NCBI RefSeq assembly: GCF_003863965.1
Contig: NZ_RRCN01000001.1
Coordinates: forward strand, 7,189,071 to 7,253,070
Origin: Paenibacillus oralis
GTDB taxonomy: Bacteria > Bacillota > Bacilli > Paenibacillales > Paenibacillaceae
Length of the DNA: 64,000 nt
Reading direction: 5' to 3'
This document shows positions 10,487 to 19,991 of the stretch, in pieces. A program made the translations under genes and the position numbers. The notes beneath the pieces are model-generated. The model did not search any database, was not told the DNA's origin, and saw only the letters and a program-made list of their open reading frames with translations. The number at the start of each line of letters is the position of its first letter. The first letter of the stretch is position 1.

Positions 10487-12061
10487 TTACTCTTTATCTT
10501 CCCGCGAAGCCGCGCTTTCCAGTACAACCGCCTCCCGGCCAGCCTCGCCGGTTCGCGCGGCCGCTGCGGGCGCCGCCTCCGCCGGCTGCGCGGACGCAGC
10601 CACTTTGCCTTTCGTCAATCCCTGAATCAAGCGATCGAGTTCGATGCCCGACACGCTTTTCAGCATATCCGGAGCCGTCGCCATCAGTTCGGTGACGTAA
10701 TTGCTGACGCGGGCCGCCCCTTCTCCTTTGCCCGTGTCGACCACCGTCAATTTATCGATGGAGGACAATGGACTTGCGATCTGGCCGGCCAAGTCAGGAA
10801 GCATTTTGACAACGATATCCAAAACCGCGGCTTCTCCGAACTTCGAGAAAGCTTCGGCCAGCTTTTCCTTTGCCTCGGCCTCCGCCAGCCCGCGCAGGCG
10901 GATAATCTCGGCTTCCGCGGTCCCTTTGGCCCGCTCGGCTTCGGCGATGGCCAAACCTTCCAGCCGTTTCTGTTCGGCCGAAGCTTTCGCCTGGGTTTCG
11001 ATGGAGTACTGCAGCGCGTCGGCTTCCCGCATCTTCCGCGCCTTCTCGGCTTCCGCCGCCTGTTCGACCGCGTAACGGTCGGCATCGGCTTTTTTCTTCA
11101 CTTCGGCATCATACTGCTTCTGACGTACGTTGATTTCTTTATCCTGCAGGTCGATTTCCCGTTCCTTGCGCACGAGCTCGACCTTCATCTGCTCCTCGAC
11201 CGCGATCTGCTTGGCCCGGGCCTCCTGGATAAAATAAGCCTGGTCGGCGTCGGCCTTGGCGGTATCTTGCTCTTTTTTGAAGGAAGCGATTTTCAGCTCT
11301 TTTTCCTTCTCCGCTTCAGCGATATTCGTGTCCCGCAGCAGCTCGGCTTTCTGTCCGGACTCTTCGGCCATCGCCTTTTGAATCCGCGCGTCCCGCAGCG
11401 CTTCCGCTTCGGCGATGTCGGCGTCCCGTTTAACCGCCGCGATCCGCGGTTTCCCCAGCGCCTCCAAGTAGCCATGCTTGTCGCGGACGTCCTTGATCGT
11501 AAACGAGACGATCTGCAGCCCCATCTTTTTGAGGTCGCGCGCCGCCACGCCTTGCACCTCTTGGGCAAATTTATCGCGGTTGCGGTACACTTCCTCGACG
11601 GTCATCGAGCCCAAAATTGAGCGCAGATGCCCCTCAAGCACTTCCTGGGCTTCGCCTTTCAGCGATTCGATCGGCTTGCCCATAAACTGTTCGGCCGCGG
11701 TAGCCACGTCTTCGATCGAGCTGCCTACTTTGATGATCGCCACGCCGTCCGCCGAAACCGGCACGCCCTGTTCGGTATACACTTCAGGCGTCATTACGTC
11801 AAGTTTATGGGACAATAACGATAAATACTCCGCTTTCTGAAAAATCGGCCAGATAAACGCCCCGCCGCCGCGGACGATTTTAATTTTGCGGCCGGACTGG
11901 TCATCGGAAATGTTCCGGTTGCCGAGAAAAGAACCGGTCACGATCATCGCTTCATCCGGGCTTACGGTTTTGTATCTGGCCCAAAAAGCCAGGCCCAGCA
12001 CGATGATGACCGCGATCACAACAACGGGAATCAGGATAATGTCAGGAATGGTTTCAAACAA
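10487..12061 (-). CDS. floT: Flotillin-like membrane microdomain scaffold (FloT/YuaG)
   Basis: Scaffold of bacterial lipid-raft-like microdomains. The 524-residue protein has an N-terminal membrane segment (about residues 8-28), a PHB/SPFH domain (about 50-220), then a long alanine/glutamate-rich coiled coil with many EAEA-type repeats (about 220-420), and a C-terminal helical part, all as in FloT. The only plausible start is TTG at 12061, directly after an in-frame stop, with GGGAG about 9 nt upstream. It follows the NfeD-like gene by 5 bp, the same pairing as B. subtilis yuaF-yuaG. The last ~40 residues are low-complexity alanine-rich. Confidence 0.95.
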   Translation of the reverse strand: MFETIPDIILIPVVVIAVIIVLGLAFWARYKTVSPDEAMIVTGSFLGNRNISDDQSGRKIKIVRGGGAFIWPIFQKAEYLSLLSHKLDVMTPEVYTEQGVPVSADGVAIIKVGSSIEDVATAAEQFMGKPIESLKGEAQEVLEGHLRSILGSMTVEEVYRNRDKFAQEVQGVAARDLKKMGLQIVSFTIKDVRDKHGYLEALGKPRIAAVKRDADIAEAEALRDARIQKAMAEESGQKAELLRDTNIAEAEKEKELKIASFKKEQDTAKADADQAYFIQEARAKQIAVEEQMKVELVRKEREIDLQDKEINVRQKQYDAEVKKKADADRYAVEQAAEAEKARKMREADALQYSIETQAKASAEQKRLEGLAIAEAERAKGTAEAEIIRLRGLAEAEAKEKLAEAFSKFGEAAVLDIVVKMLPDLAGQIASPLSSIDKLTVVDTGKGEGAARVSNYVTELMATAPDMLKSVSGIELDRLIQGLTKGKVAASAQPAEAAPAAAARTGEAGREAVVLESAASREDKE

Positions 12062-12066
12062 TCACA

Positions 12067-12606
12067 TCAGCTCCCTCTTAAAGATTGGTTTTCATACAAC
12101 TCGGATACTTGAACGGTTCCGTCCTTCGTATCCACGACGACGACGCGCGTTCCGGCGGGAATTTCCCGATGATCAAAGCTGGAGGCGATATGAATCGTGT
12201 TGCCGGCCACCAGCGTTACCATCACTTCGCCGAAACCTTCCGAAGGAATCGGCACGGTCACCTCGCCCACTTTACCGGGCAGTTCCGCGGTCGAATAACC
12301 GGTGGAATTTTCGCTGTTTTCCGCCGGCTTAACGTAAGCGAAGTAAACTGCGGCGGCCAGTGCCAAAGCGATGACGAGCGCAAGCAAGATCACGTTGGCG
12401 CTGCTGAGTCCGGTATAACGATTCAATAAAATCCCGGCCCCGCCAAAACTGGTTACCGCCGAAGCCGTAACGACCGGTTTGAGGAAATCGGCGGACACCG
12501 CGTCGAAAATCCCGTCTATCCAACTTCCGATCAAGTCTCCGATCAGCGCGCTGACGAGCGCAAACAGCGCTCCACCGATAAAACAGGACCAAAACAGCGT
12601 TTCCAT
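12067..12606 (-). CDS. NfeD-like membrane protein (YuaF type), flotillin partner
   Basis: Short NfeD-family protein of 179 residues with about three membrane helices in the first ~110 residues (SCFIGGALFALVSALIG; ILLALVIALALAAAVYF) and a C-terminal OB-fold soluble domain (about 120-179; KVGEVTVPIPSEGFGEV, GTRVVVVD). Such proteins travel with flotillin genes and are thought to help microdomain assembly. The ATG at 12606 has GGAGGGA upstream; an alternative ATG 8 codons earlier has none. It forms a two-gene operon with floT. Confidence 0.9.
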   Translation of the reverse strand: METLFWSCFIGGALFALVSALIGDLIGSWIDGIFDAVSADFLKPVVTASAVTSFGGAGILLNRYTGLSSANVILLALVIALALAAAVYFAYVKPAENSENSTGYSTAELPGKVGEVTVPIPSEGFGEVMVTLVAGNTIHIASSFDHREIPAGTRVVVVDTKDGTVQVSELYENQSLRGS

Positions 12607-12733
12607 GCCGTCCCTCCTTTCGATAAACAAATATGTAAATCTATATATTTCATACGTTATTTTAGGGAATTTGTTTCAACAAAAAAAGCCCAAAGGCGGC
12701 CGGAGCGCGTCTTTCCGGCAATCCTTCGCCCTG

Positions 12734-12773
12734 AAAACAAAAGGAGCCGGTCCCCAAAAAACGGAACGGCCCC
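12734..12773 (-). terminator. Terminator of the alcohol dehydrogenase gene
   Basis: An 11-bp stem with G-U pairs (12743-12753 with 12763-12773), then a T-rich run on the minus strand (12742-12734), about 10 nt past the stop codon. Confidence 0.65.
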
Positions 12774-12783
12774 TATCATATGT

Positions 12784-13947
12784 TTACAACGACATCCGGT
12801 AAATTTCCACCACGTCCTGCTTATTGAGCAATGCGAACCGGCCGAACGGACCGAATTTGACCGCCTTGTCGGCCATGACCTCAAGTTTGCTGCCGTCGAT
12901 GCCGTAATCCGCCAGCCGGCTTGGCGCGCCGATTGAATTCCAGAACGAACGAAGCACCTCGATGCCCTCCAGCGCTACGGCCTCGTCGCTTTTGCCCTCC
13001 GGATTTACGTTGAACACATTTACGGCCAGGCGTTTAAAGCGGGATAGGTCATGCTTCAGGTTGTATTTCATCCAGTTGGGGAACAGGATGGCGAGCCCCC
13101 CGCCATGCGGAATATCGTATACGGCCGACACGGCGTGTTCGATATTGTGGGTCGCCCAGTCGCCCGCATAGCCCATATTCAGCACGCCGTTCAGCGCCAT
13201 CGTACCGCAAAGCAAAATCGTTTCCCGATGTTCGTAGCTTTCGAGATCGGCGATCAGTTGGGGCGCCGTTTCGATCACGGTGCGCAGCAGCGCCTCGCAA
13301 AAGCCGTCCTGCAGCAGGGTGTTGGTCGCTTGGTGGAAATAATGCTCCAGCACGTGCGACATCATGTCGACCATCCCGTAGACCGTCTGATCCAAAGGCA
13401 CCGAAAACGTATTTTGCGGATCGAGGATCGAAAAAGCGGGATAGGCGAGCGGGCTGCCCCATCCTTGTTTTTCCTGCGTCGCTTCGTTCGTAATGACCGA
13501 GCCGCCGTTCATTTCGGAGCCGGTGGCGGCCATCGTCAGCACCGTTCCGAGCGGAAGCGCCGCCGTCGCCGAGGCCTTGCGATCTACGATATCCCACATG
13601 TCTCCGTCATATTTGGCGCCCACCGCAATCGCCTTGGAGCAGTCCAGCACGCTGCCTCCGCCGACGGCAAGCACCAGCTCGATGCCCTTCGTTTTGCACA
13701 GCTCGACCCCACGGTGAACCGTGGACAGCCGGGGATTCGGCTCCACGCCGGCCAGCTCCGTCACTTCGGCGCCGATTTCCCCCAAAATCGCCATCACTTT
13801 ATCATATAGGCCGATGCGCTTGATGCTCCCGCCGCCATACACCAGCAGCACTTTTTTGCCGTAAGCCGGAACCTCGGTTTTTAAAGCTTCCAGCTGGTTT
13901 TTGCCGAAAATCAGCTTCGTCGGATTACGAAACACAAAATTGTCCAT
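12784..13947 (-). CDS. Iron-containing alcohol dehydrogenase (YugJ/BdhA type)
   Basis: Group III metal-dependent alcohol dehydrogenase of 387 residues that would interconvert aldehydes and alcohols with NAD(P)H. It shows the coenzyme-binding GGGS motif (LAVGGGSVLDCSKAI, ~95-110) and the metal-binding set D-H-H-H in VDMMSHVLEHYF and NIEHAVSAVYDIPHGGGLA. The protein matches the butanol-dehydrogenase-like YugJ/YugK branch in length and motifs; the true substrate is unknown. It is monocistronic, with its own terminator and a 400-bp gap upstream. Confidence 0.92.
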   Translation of the reverse strand: MDNFVFRNPTKLIFGKNQLEALKTEVPAYGKKVLLVYGGGSIKRIGLYDKVMAILGEIGAEVTELAGVEPNPRLSTVHRGVELCKTKGIELVLAVGGGSVLDCSKAIAVGAKYDGDMWDIVDRKASATAALPLGTVLTMAATGSEMNGGSVITNEATQEKQGWGSPLAYPAFSILDPQNTFSVPLDQTVYGMVDMMSHVLEHYFHQATNTLLQDGFCEALLRTVIETAPQLIADLESYEHRETILLCGTMALNGVLNMGYAGDWATHNIEHAVSAVYDIPHGGGLAILFPNWMKYNLKHDLSRFKRLAVNVFNVNPEGKSDEAVALEGIEVLRSFWNSIGAPSRLADYGIDGSKLEVMADKAVKFGPFGRFALLNKQDVVEIYRMSL

Positions 13948-14295
13948 GCCAAGCTCCCTCCAACCTGTTTTATGTAGAAATTACGACCTTATTATACTTC
14001 CAACCGGAAAAAGAAAACAATGAAAAGAGGATCCGTGGTTAAGCTGTCTTGGGAATGACGCCACGAAGGAGGCACCGCGGGAAGCCGTCACATTGAGGGA
14101 CCGGGCCTGCTCGGGAAAGGCCAGGCTGCCTGAGAAACCCACAGTGAAAAATAAGGGCAAAAAATGTCGTTATTCCGGCGATATCCGTCCATTTGAGAGA
14201 AATAGAGGGAATTTATGCCGCTATTTTGAAAGCCGACGGTCGATCGTTCCAGTAGCCGGCTAGCAAAGAGCCGATTTCGCCGAGGGGCTCAACCA
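13948..14295. other. Intergenic region with a half repeat element
   Basis: No gene seen. Two direct sequences ending CGTTATT (14169) and CGCTATT (14219) lie 50 nt apart, the same spacing as the first two units of the four-unit repeat elements elsewhere in the window, but the inverted half is missing. The rest shows no recognisable signal. Confidence 0.35.
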
Positions 14296-14343
14296 TAAAA
14301 ATGGGAGCTGTCCCGAAGCCACATGCTTGCCCGGGACAGCCCC
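14296..14343 (-). terminator. Terminator of the galKET operon
   Basis: A 12-13-bp stem, GGGAGCTGTCCCG with CGGGACAGCCCC (14303-14315 with 14332-14343), followed on the minus strand by ATTTTTAT. It sits about 30 nt past the galT stop. Confidence 0.8.
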
Positions 14344-14370
14344 CTGATACATCTCTAAATAAACCTTATG

Positions 14371-15948
14371 CTACTGCTTCCGGTAACCCGCCGAGTAGAC
14401 GAAGCGTTCAAAGGCCTCACGCCCGGCTTCCGTCGTCTTAAACACGCCGGCGTGCTCCAAAATTTGCGCGAACTTGCGCCCGACCTCGTCCCGCAGCAGC
14501 GCATCGGCCGCTTCTCGGGCCAGCGAGGTTCCGGCGCGGTCAACCAGTTCCTTCACCCAGCCGGCATGGACGGCCAGAGGGGCGTTCGGGTCGGTTACCG
14601 TCTGATCATACAACGCCTTGTCCCCGCACAGGATGCCGGCGATCTCCGTCAGCTCTTCCTTCAGCCGTCCCGGCAAAATCGCCAGGCCCATGACCTCGAT
14701 CAAACCGATGTTTTCTTTTTTGATATGGTGCATTTCCCGGTGCGGATGGAAAATACCTTCCGGATGCCGCTCGTTCGTCCGGTTGTTCCGCAGCACGATA
14801 TCGGCTTCGAAGCCGCCGTCCGCACTGCGCCGCACGATCGGAGTCACCGTATTGTGCGGTACGCTTTGCCCGTCCTGTTCGGTAAACGCGCAGATCTCGG
14901 CATTAGGATCGCTGTAGGCTTTCCACTTCTCGTACAGATCGTCCATCGCCTCCAGCAGCACGCCGGGGTCGCGGCCTTTCAGGCGCAGCACCGACATCGG
15001 CCATTTCACCATGCCGGCCGTTACGCCGGAAAACCCCGGATGGGCGAAAGCCGCTTCGATCGGCGCTTTTTCCAGCGGGAACGCATGGCGGCCCCCCTGA
15101 AAATGGTCATGGGTCAAAATCGAGCCGCCGACGATCGGCAAGTCCGCGTTGGAACCGATGAAGTAGTGCGGGAACAGCGCCGTAAAATCGAGCAGCCGTT
15201 TAAACGTATCCCGGGTCAGCTTCATCGGCACATGGTCGTGATGGAACACGATGCAGTGCTCGTTATAGTACACGTATGGCGAATACTGGAAAAACCACGG
15301 CTCCCCGTTCAATTCCAGCGGAATGACGCGCAGATTTTGCCGGGCTGGGTGGTTGAGCCTTCCCGCATAGCCGACGTTCTCGCGGCAAAGCTGGCATTTC
15401 GGATACACGGGTGGCGGCAGCAGCTTGGCCATGGCGATCTCTTGCGGATTTTTTTCCGGCTTGGACAGATTGATCGTAATCTCCATCTCGCCGTAAGGCG
15501 TAGACTGGGTCCAATAAATATTTTGCCGCACCCGGTCCATCCGGATGTAGTTGCTGTCCACCGACAGCTTGTAAAACGCGTTCGTCGCAGCGATGATCCC
15601 CTGTTCGCTTTCCGTTTTGCGAAAGGCGGCGATCGCTTCGGAAGGGCGCGGCATCAAGAGGCCCATAATCCTGGCGTCCAGCAGGTCGCGGTATGTCGCG
15701 GCATTTTCCGGGATCAGCCCGATGGCAAAGCCGTAATCGATCAAAATTTCCAGCGGCTCCTGCGGCCCGGGCAAAGGCTCTTCCGCCACCGCACCGGCAA
15801 ACGGCTCGTCAAAAGAAAACAGCTCCAGCAGGCGGTTGCGCGAGTAATCCACGTCCCACCAATCGATCATGCCTTGCTCCAGCGCGTAATGGACCAGCCG
15901 TTCGATCGCGTGCAAAGCGTCCAGACGGTTTTTCTCTTCAACTCCCAT
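14371..15948 (-). CDS. galT: Galactose-1-phosphate uridylyltransferase (GalT, Firmicutes type)
   Basis: Exchanges UMP between UDP-glucose and galactose-1-phosphate in the Leloir pathway. At 525 residues it matches the longer GalT2 family of Gram-positive bacteria rather than the ~350-residue E. coli type. Visible motifs include YPKCQLCRENVGYAGR, HCIVFHHDHVPM, and LPIVGGSILTHDHFQGGRH with the active-site histidines. It ends the galK-galE-galT operon: 15 bp separate it from galE, and a strong terminator follows. Confidence 0.95.
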   Translation of the reverse strand: MGVEEKNRLDALHAIERLVHYALEQGMIDWWDVDYSRNRLLELFSFDEPFAGAVAEEPLPGPQEPLEILIDYGFAIGLIPENAATYRDLLDARIMGLLMPRPSEAIAAFRKTESEQGIIAATNAFYKLSVDSNYIRMDRVRQNIYWTQSTPYGEMEITINLSKPEKNPQEIAMAKLLPPPVYPKCQLCRENVGYAGRLNHPARQNLRVIPLELNGEPWFFQYSPYVYYNEHCIVFHHDHVPMKLTRDTFKRLLDFTALFPHYFIGSNADLPIVGGSILTHDHFQGGRHAFPLEKAPIEAAFAHPGFSGVTAGMVKWPMSVLRLKGRDPGVLLEAMDDLYEKWKAYSDPNAEICAFTEQDGQSVPHNTVTPIVRRSADGGFEADIVLRNNRTNERHPEGIFHPHREMHHIKKENIGLIEVMGLAILPGRLKEELTEIAGILCGDKALYDQTVTDPNAPLAVHAGWVKELVDRAGTSLAREAADALLRDEVGRKFAQILEHAGVFKTTEAGREAFERFVYSAGYRKQ

Positions 15949-15963
15949 CGCCTAACTCACCCC

Positions 15964-16953
15964 TTAGTTGTCGTTATAGCCGTCCGGGTGATTGCTGTGC
16001 CATGCCCAGGCGCTCTCGATGATGTCCTCCAGCTTGCCCCTTGAAGGCTGCCAGCCAAGCACGCTGCGCGCCTTGTCGGATGAGGCGATCAACACCGCCG
16101 GGTCGCCGGCGCGGCGCGGGCTGATAACGACCGGAAAATCGCGGCCGGTCACGCTTTTTACCGTTTCGATCACTTCTTTGACCGAAAAACCCTGTCCATT
16201 GCCGAGGTTGAACACCTCGCTCTCCCCGCCGCGCAGCAGGTGGTCGACCGCCCGCAGATGGGCGTCCGCCAAATCGCCGACATGGATATAGTCGCGGACG
16301 CAGGTGCCGTCCGGCGTATTGTAATCGTCCCCGAACACTTGGATCGACGGGCGCTGCCCCAAAGCCGCCTGAATAATGAGCGGGATCAGATGGCTTTCCG
16401 GGCGGTGGTCTTCGCCGATTTTCCCGCTTTCGTGGGCCCCGGCCGCGTTAAAGTACCGCAGCGAAACGTATTTGATCCCGAGCACTTGGTCGAACCAGGC
16501 CATCATCCGCTCCATCGTCAGTTTCGTTTCGCCGTACACGTTGGTCGGCTGGGTTTTGTCGCTTTCTTCGATCGGCACTTTTTCCGGTTCGCCGTAGGTC
16601 GCCGCCGTGGAAGAAAAGACGATTTTGCGCACGTTCGCCTGATTCATCGCATCTAGCAGGCACAGCGTGCCGTAAACGTTGTTGTCGAAATATTTGACCG
16701 GATCCTTCATGCTTTCCCCGACCAGGGAGTTCGCGGCAAAATGAATGACCGCCTCGATGTCGTTTTCGGAGAACAGCTTTTTCAGCAGCTCCTTGTCCCG
16801 CAAATCCCCTTCGTACAGCTTGCCGCCCAGCAAAGCTCCCCGGTGTCCGGTCTGCAGATTGTCGATGACGACAACCTCCTTGTCCTGATCCAGTAGCGCC
16901 GCCACCGTATGCGAGCCGATATAACCCGCTCCGCCCGTAACCAAAATCGCCAT
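15964..16953 (-). CDS. galE: UDP-glucose 4-epimerase
   Basis: Interconverts UDP-galactose and UDP-glucose with bound NAD. The 329-residue short-chain dehydrogenase-like protein begins with the Rossmann motif VTGGAGYIGSHTVAALL, has the catalytic Y-x3-K in VYGETKLTMERM (~150) and the GTCVRDYIHVGDLADAH segment typical of GalE. It starts 3 bp after the galK stop, so the two are probably coupled. Closes the cycle with GalK and GalT. Confidence 0.96.
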   Translation of the reverse strand: MAILVTGGAGYIGSHTVAALLDQDKEVVVIDNLQTGHRGALLGGKLYEGDLRDKELLKKLFSENDIEAVIHFAANSLVGESMKDPVKYFDNNVYGTLCLLDAMNQANVRKIVFSSTAATYGEPEKVPIEESDKTQPTNVYGETKLTMERMMAWFDQVLGIKYVSLRYFNAAGAHESGKIGEDHRPESHLIPLIIQAALGQRPSIQVFGDDYNTPDGTCVRDYIHVGDLADAHLRAVDHLLRGGESEVFNLGNGQGFSVKEVIETVKSVTGRDFPVVISPRRAGDPAVLIASSDKARSVLGWQPSRGKLEDIIESAWAWHSNHPDGYNDN

Positions 16954-16955
16954 GA

Positions 16956-18134
16956 TTAGTTCTCCCCTTTCATTTCATGCACACCATCGCCTACACCGCA
17001 AACGTAGAACTCGCCTTCGATGCCGGTCCGCTCCCGATAAGCTTTGCCGACCTCGGCCAGGAACCGTTCCACCGCGTCCTCATGCACAAGGGATACGGTG
17101 CAGCCGCCGAAACCGGCACCGGTCATCCGCGAGCCCAGCGTCCCCTCGATTTTGCGCGCTTCCTCCACCATCACATCCAGCTCCAGACAGCTGACTTCAT
17201 ACAGATCGCGCAGTGAATCGTGCGAAGCGTTCATCAGTTCGCCGAAGGCTTTCAGATCGTTTGCAGCCAGCGCATGGGCCGATTTCAGCACGCGCGCGTT
17301 TTCTTCCACAACGTGTTTGGCCCGGTTGAACAGCACCTCATCCTGAAAATCCCCCCGCCATGCGGTAAGTTGCTCCGGCTTCAGATGCGCCAGGTACTCC
17401 AGGCCGGGCTCGCGCTTCCGCAAAATCTCCAACGCCGCGTCGCACTGCGAACGCCGCTCGTTGTATTTTGAATCGACCAGCCCGCGCCGTTTTTTCGTAT
17501 TGCTGATTACAAGCTTGTATGCCCCCGTCCGGAACGGAACGAGTTTATATTCCAGTGTATCGCACATCAGCAGGATTGCGTGGTCCTTCGCCCCGTTCGC
17601 CACCGCAAACTGATCCATAATCCCGCTGTTGACGCCGACATAACCGTTTTCGACCCGTTGGGATAAGCGGGCGATTTCCACTGTATCGGTTTCTTTTCCT
17701 TCCGCACTGAGCAGCGCGTAGGCCGTTACCACTTCGAGCGAAGCGGAGGAGGACAGGCCCGAACCGTTTGGGATTTCGCCTTGGAACAGCAGATCATAAC
17801 CGCCGCTAAGCCGGGTGCCGAGTTTTTCCAATTCCAGGATAATGCCAACCGGGTAATCGATCCATTCGCCCGATTTCTCCTTGCCGAGCTCATCCAAATC
17901 AAGCTCCGCCGTATAAGGCAAATTCATGGAAGCAAATGACATTTTGCGGTCGGCGCGTTTGCGCAGCGCCAGCGTGGTGCCGAACTCGAGCGCCGCGGGA
18001 AATACGTATCCTCCGTTGTAGTCGATATGCTCGCCGATCAGGTTGACGCGTCCCGGCGCGTTGAAAATTCGCAGCATTTCCGTGCTTTCGCCGTATTTGG
18101 ATATAAACAATTGTTCCATTTCCTGTTTTCTCAT
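16956..18134 (-). CDS. galK: Galactokinase
   Basis: Phosphorylates galactose at O1, the entry step of the Leloir pathway. The 392-residue protein shows all three GHMP-kinase motifs: GRVNLIGEHIDYNGGYVFP (substrate), NGSGLSSSASLEV (ATP loop) and GSRMTGAGFGGCTVSLV (C-terminal). I chose ATG at 18134 because GGGGTG lies 7 nt upstream; the longer frame (18155) and the shorter (18119) have poorer sites. First gene of galKET, divergent from an AraC-family regulator. Confidence 0.95.
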   Translation of the reverse strand: MRKQEMEQLFISKYGESTEMLRIFNAPGRVNLIGEHIDYNGGYVFPAALEFGTTLALRKRADRKMSFASMNLPYTAELDLDELGKEKSGEWIDYPVGIILELEKLGTRLSGGYDLLFQGEIPNGSGLSSSASLEVVTAYALLSAEGKETDTVEIARLSQRVENGYVGVNSGIMDQFAVANGAKDHAILLMCDTLEYKLVPFRTGAYKLVISNTKKRRGLVDSKYNERRSQCDAALEILRKREPGLEYLAHLKPEQLTAWRGDFQDEVLFNRAKHVVEENARVLKSAHALAANDLKAFGELMNASHDSLRDLYEVSCLELDVMVEEARKIEGTLGSRMTGAGFGGCTVSLVHEDAVERFLAEVGKAYRERTGIEGEFYVCGVGDGVHEMKGEN

Positions 18135-18177
18135 CAACGTACACCCCATCGTCAAAGAATCTGTACCTCTTGTTCCC

Positions 18178-18206
18178 AGTATAATGAAAACGCTCCGCTT
18201 TGATAA
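18178..18206 (-). promoter_or_regulatory. Probable galKET promoter
   Basis: On the minus strand TTATCA (18206-18201), 17-nt spacer, TATACT (18183-18178), about 45 nt before the galK start. The -10 is good and the -35 partial, suggesting an activated promoter. The divergent AraC protein is the natural candidate activator. Confidence 0.5.
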
Positions 18207-18288
18207 TGCATCTTTGCGAGTTCTATATAGATAAATGTGACTTTTCCGGTTAAAATGGGGACAGGTATTAGAAGGAGAAGTCGATATA

Positions 18289-19185
18289 ATGCAAAAAATC
18301 CAAGAAACCTACAGCGCGGCAGCCAATCCCGATATTTATGAATCCGGCGATCTGCACGTCCTGTTTGCAGGCGAAAGCCAAACCCGCGCCGATCACCGGC
18401 TGGGCCCCAAAGTATACGATTATTTTCTGCTGCACTTTGTCGAGAGCGGCAAAGGAAACTTCCGCACGGAATTCGCCGCCTTCGGCTTAAGCAAAGGAGA
18501 CTGCTTCCTGATTCATCCGGAGCAGCTCGTCAGCTACGGCTCCGATCTGTCCGAGCCATGGCGCTACCGCTGGATCGCCTTTACCGGAGCCAAAGCCGCG
18601 GAGTTGGTCCGCCGGGCCGGCCTGACGCCCGAGCTTCCGGTGTTCCGCCACGGCGCGGACAGCAAAATTCCCGGGATTTTGCAAAACGTGCTGCAGGCTT
18701 TCCAAGCGAAAAAACCAAGCTCGCACTTGCTTTCGCTTGGCCTGCTGCATCTCTTGATGGCCGAGGCCCAGGAGGCGCTCGCGAAGGAATCGCCGCTCCC
18801 ATCCGGCGAATCCGGGGTCCAGCGCATCGTCAAACAAATGATTCACTATATGACCAGCCAATATGCGCACCCGGTATCGATCGAGCAGATGTGCTCCTCC
18901 CTCGGCTACAACCGGGCGTATTTATCGCGCATTTTCAAAAAAGCGACCGGCTTGACCCCCGTGACCTATCTGCTGAAGCTGCGCATCGATAAATCCCGCC
19001 AGCTGCTGCGGGAGCGGCCGGAGCTGTCGATCGAGCAGATCGCCGCCTCCGTCGGGCTGACCGACCCGCTGTATTTCTCCCGGCAGTTCCGCCGCTTCCA
19101 TCACGAATCGCCAAGCGAATACCGCAAGGCGGTTACAGGGCCGGTTCAGGCCGAACCCAAAAACGCCCCATCCTCTCATCCATGA
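18289..19185 (+). CDS. AraC-family transcriptional regulator, probable galactose regulator
   Basis: 298 residues: an N-terminal cupin-like sensing domain (about 20-160; LLHFVESGKGNFRTEF, CFLIHPEQLVSYG) and a C-terminal double helix-turn-helix of AraC type (about 185-285; VSIEQMCSSLGYNRAYLSRIF, then SIEQIAASVGLTDPLYFSRQF). GGAGAAG precedes the ATG. It is transcribed away from galKET, so it most likely responds to galactose or a galactoside and controls that operon; this is inference from position and domain type. Its 3' end overlaps the terminator hairpin of the convergent sirtuin gene. Confidence 0.9.
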   Translation: MQKIQETYSAAANPDIYESGDLHVLFAGESQTRADHRLGPKVYDYFLLHFVESGKGNFRTEFAAFGLSKGDCFLIHPEQLVSYGSDLSEPWRYRWIAFTGAKAAELVRRAGLTPELPVFRHGADSKIPGILQNVLQAFQAKKPSSHLLSLGLLHLLMAEAQEALAKESPLPSGESGVQRIVKQMIHYMTSQYAHPVSIEQMCSSLGYNRAYLSRIFKKATGLTPVTYLLKLRIDKSRQLLRERPELSIEQIAASVGLTDPLYFSRQFRRFHHESPSEYRKAVTGPVQAEPKNAPSSHP

Positions 19186-19196
19186 AAAGATGGGGC
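19158..19196 (-). terminator. Terminator between convergent araC-type gene and sirtuin gene
   Basis: GCCCCATC/GATGGGGC stem (19165-19172 with 19189-19196), followed on the minus strand by GTTTTTGGG. It serves the sirtuin gene and lies inside the last codons of the regulator. Confidence 0.65.
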
Positions 19197-19202
19197 TTGC
19201 CG

Positions 19203-19955
19203 CTAACGTAACCCAAGATGTCTGCTCACTTCGCCGAATACGGCGCCGATCGGTTCCGTGATCAGCAGATCGGCCCGCTGGTCGTAAGCGGTGGATGAGG
19301 CGTTGACGAGCACCGTTTTATCCCCGCGGAAATACGTGACTAAGTGAGCCGCGGGCTGTACCGTCAAAGACGTTCCTCCAATCAGCAGCAGATCGGCCGC
19401 AGCGATGGCGGACACCGCCGCATCGATGACCTCGTTATCCAAACTTTCTCCGTACAATACGACATCCGGCTTAATGATGCCGCCGCATTCGCAGCGGGGA
19501 ACCGTGTCTTTTCCGCCCATGATTTCCTCCAGCGTGTAGCCGCGGCCGCAGGACATGCACGTATTGCGATGAATGGACCCATGCAGCTCCAGCACCTTGC
19601 GGCTGCCCGCCAGTTGATGCAAACCGTCGATGTTTTGCGTAATGACCGCATCCAGCTTGCCCGCGCGCTCCAGATCGGCAAGAAGGAGATGCGCCGGGTT
19701 CGGCCGGGCTTCGGGATGGAGCATTTTCGATTTGTAAAAGTCAAAAAACACCTCCGGGTGCCGGTCGAAAAAGCGGCGGCTCAAAATCTCCTCCGGGGAA
19801 TAAGGCGATTCCTTCTCCGTTTGGTAGATGCCCGCCGCCGAACGGAAATCGGGAATCCCGCTTTCCGTAGAGATTCCGGCGCCGCCGAAAAACACGATAC
19901 GGCCGCTTTCCTTCACCCAGGACGCCAGCCGCTCCGTTTGCGTTTCACTGTTCAT
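19203..19955 (-). CDS. cobB: NAD-dependent protein deacylase (sirtuin)
   Basis: Removes acyl groups from lysines using NAD. The 250-residue length and motifs are standard: GAGISTESGIPDFRS (NAD binding, ~21-35), TQNIDGLHQLAG with the catalytic histidine region following in LELHGSIH, and a four-cysteine zinc site (CMSCGRG and CECGG). AAGGAGG lies 11 nt before the ATG. It follows the HAD gene on the same strand after 36 bp and may be cotranscribed with it. Confidence 0.94.
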   Translation of the reverse strand: MNSETQTERLASWVKESGRIVFFGGAGISTESGIPDFRSAAGIYQTEKESPYSPEEILSRRFFDRHPEVFFDFYKSKMLHPEARPNPAHLLLADLERAGKLDAVITQNIDGLHQLAGSRKVLELHGSIHRNTCMSCGRGYTLEEIMGGKDTVPRCECGGIIKPDVVLYGESLDNEVIDAAVSAIAAADLLLIGGTSLTVQPAAHLVTYFRGDKTVLVNASSTAYDQRADLLITEPIGAVFGEVSRHLGLR

Positions 19956-19991
19956 CGAATTGAATTCCTCCTTAAATTTGATCGCGCCGCC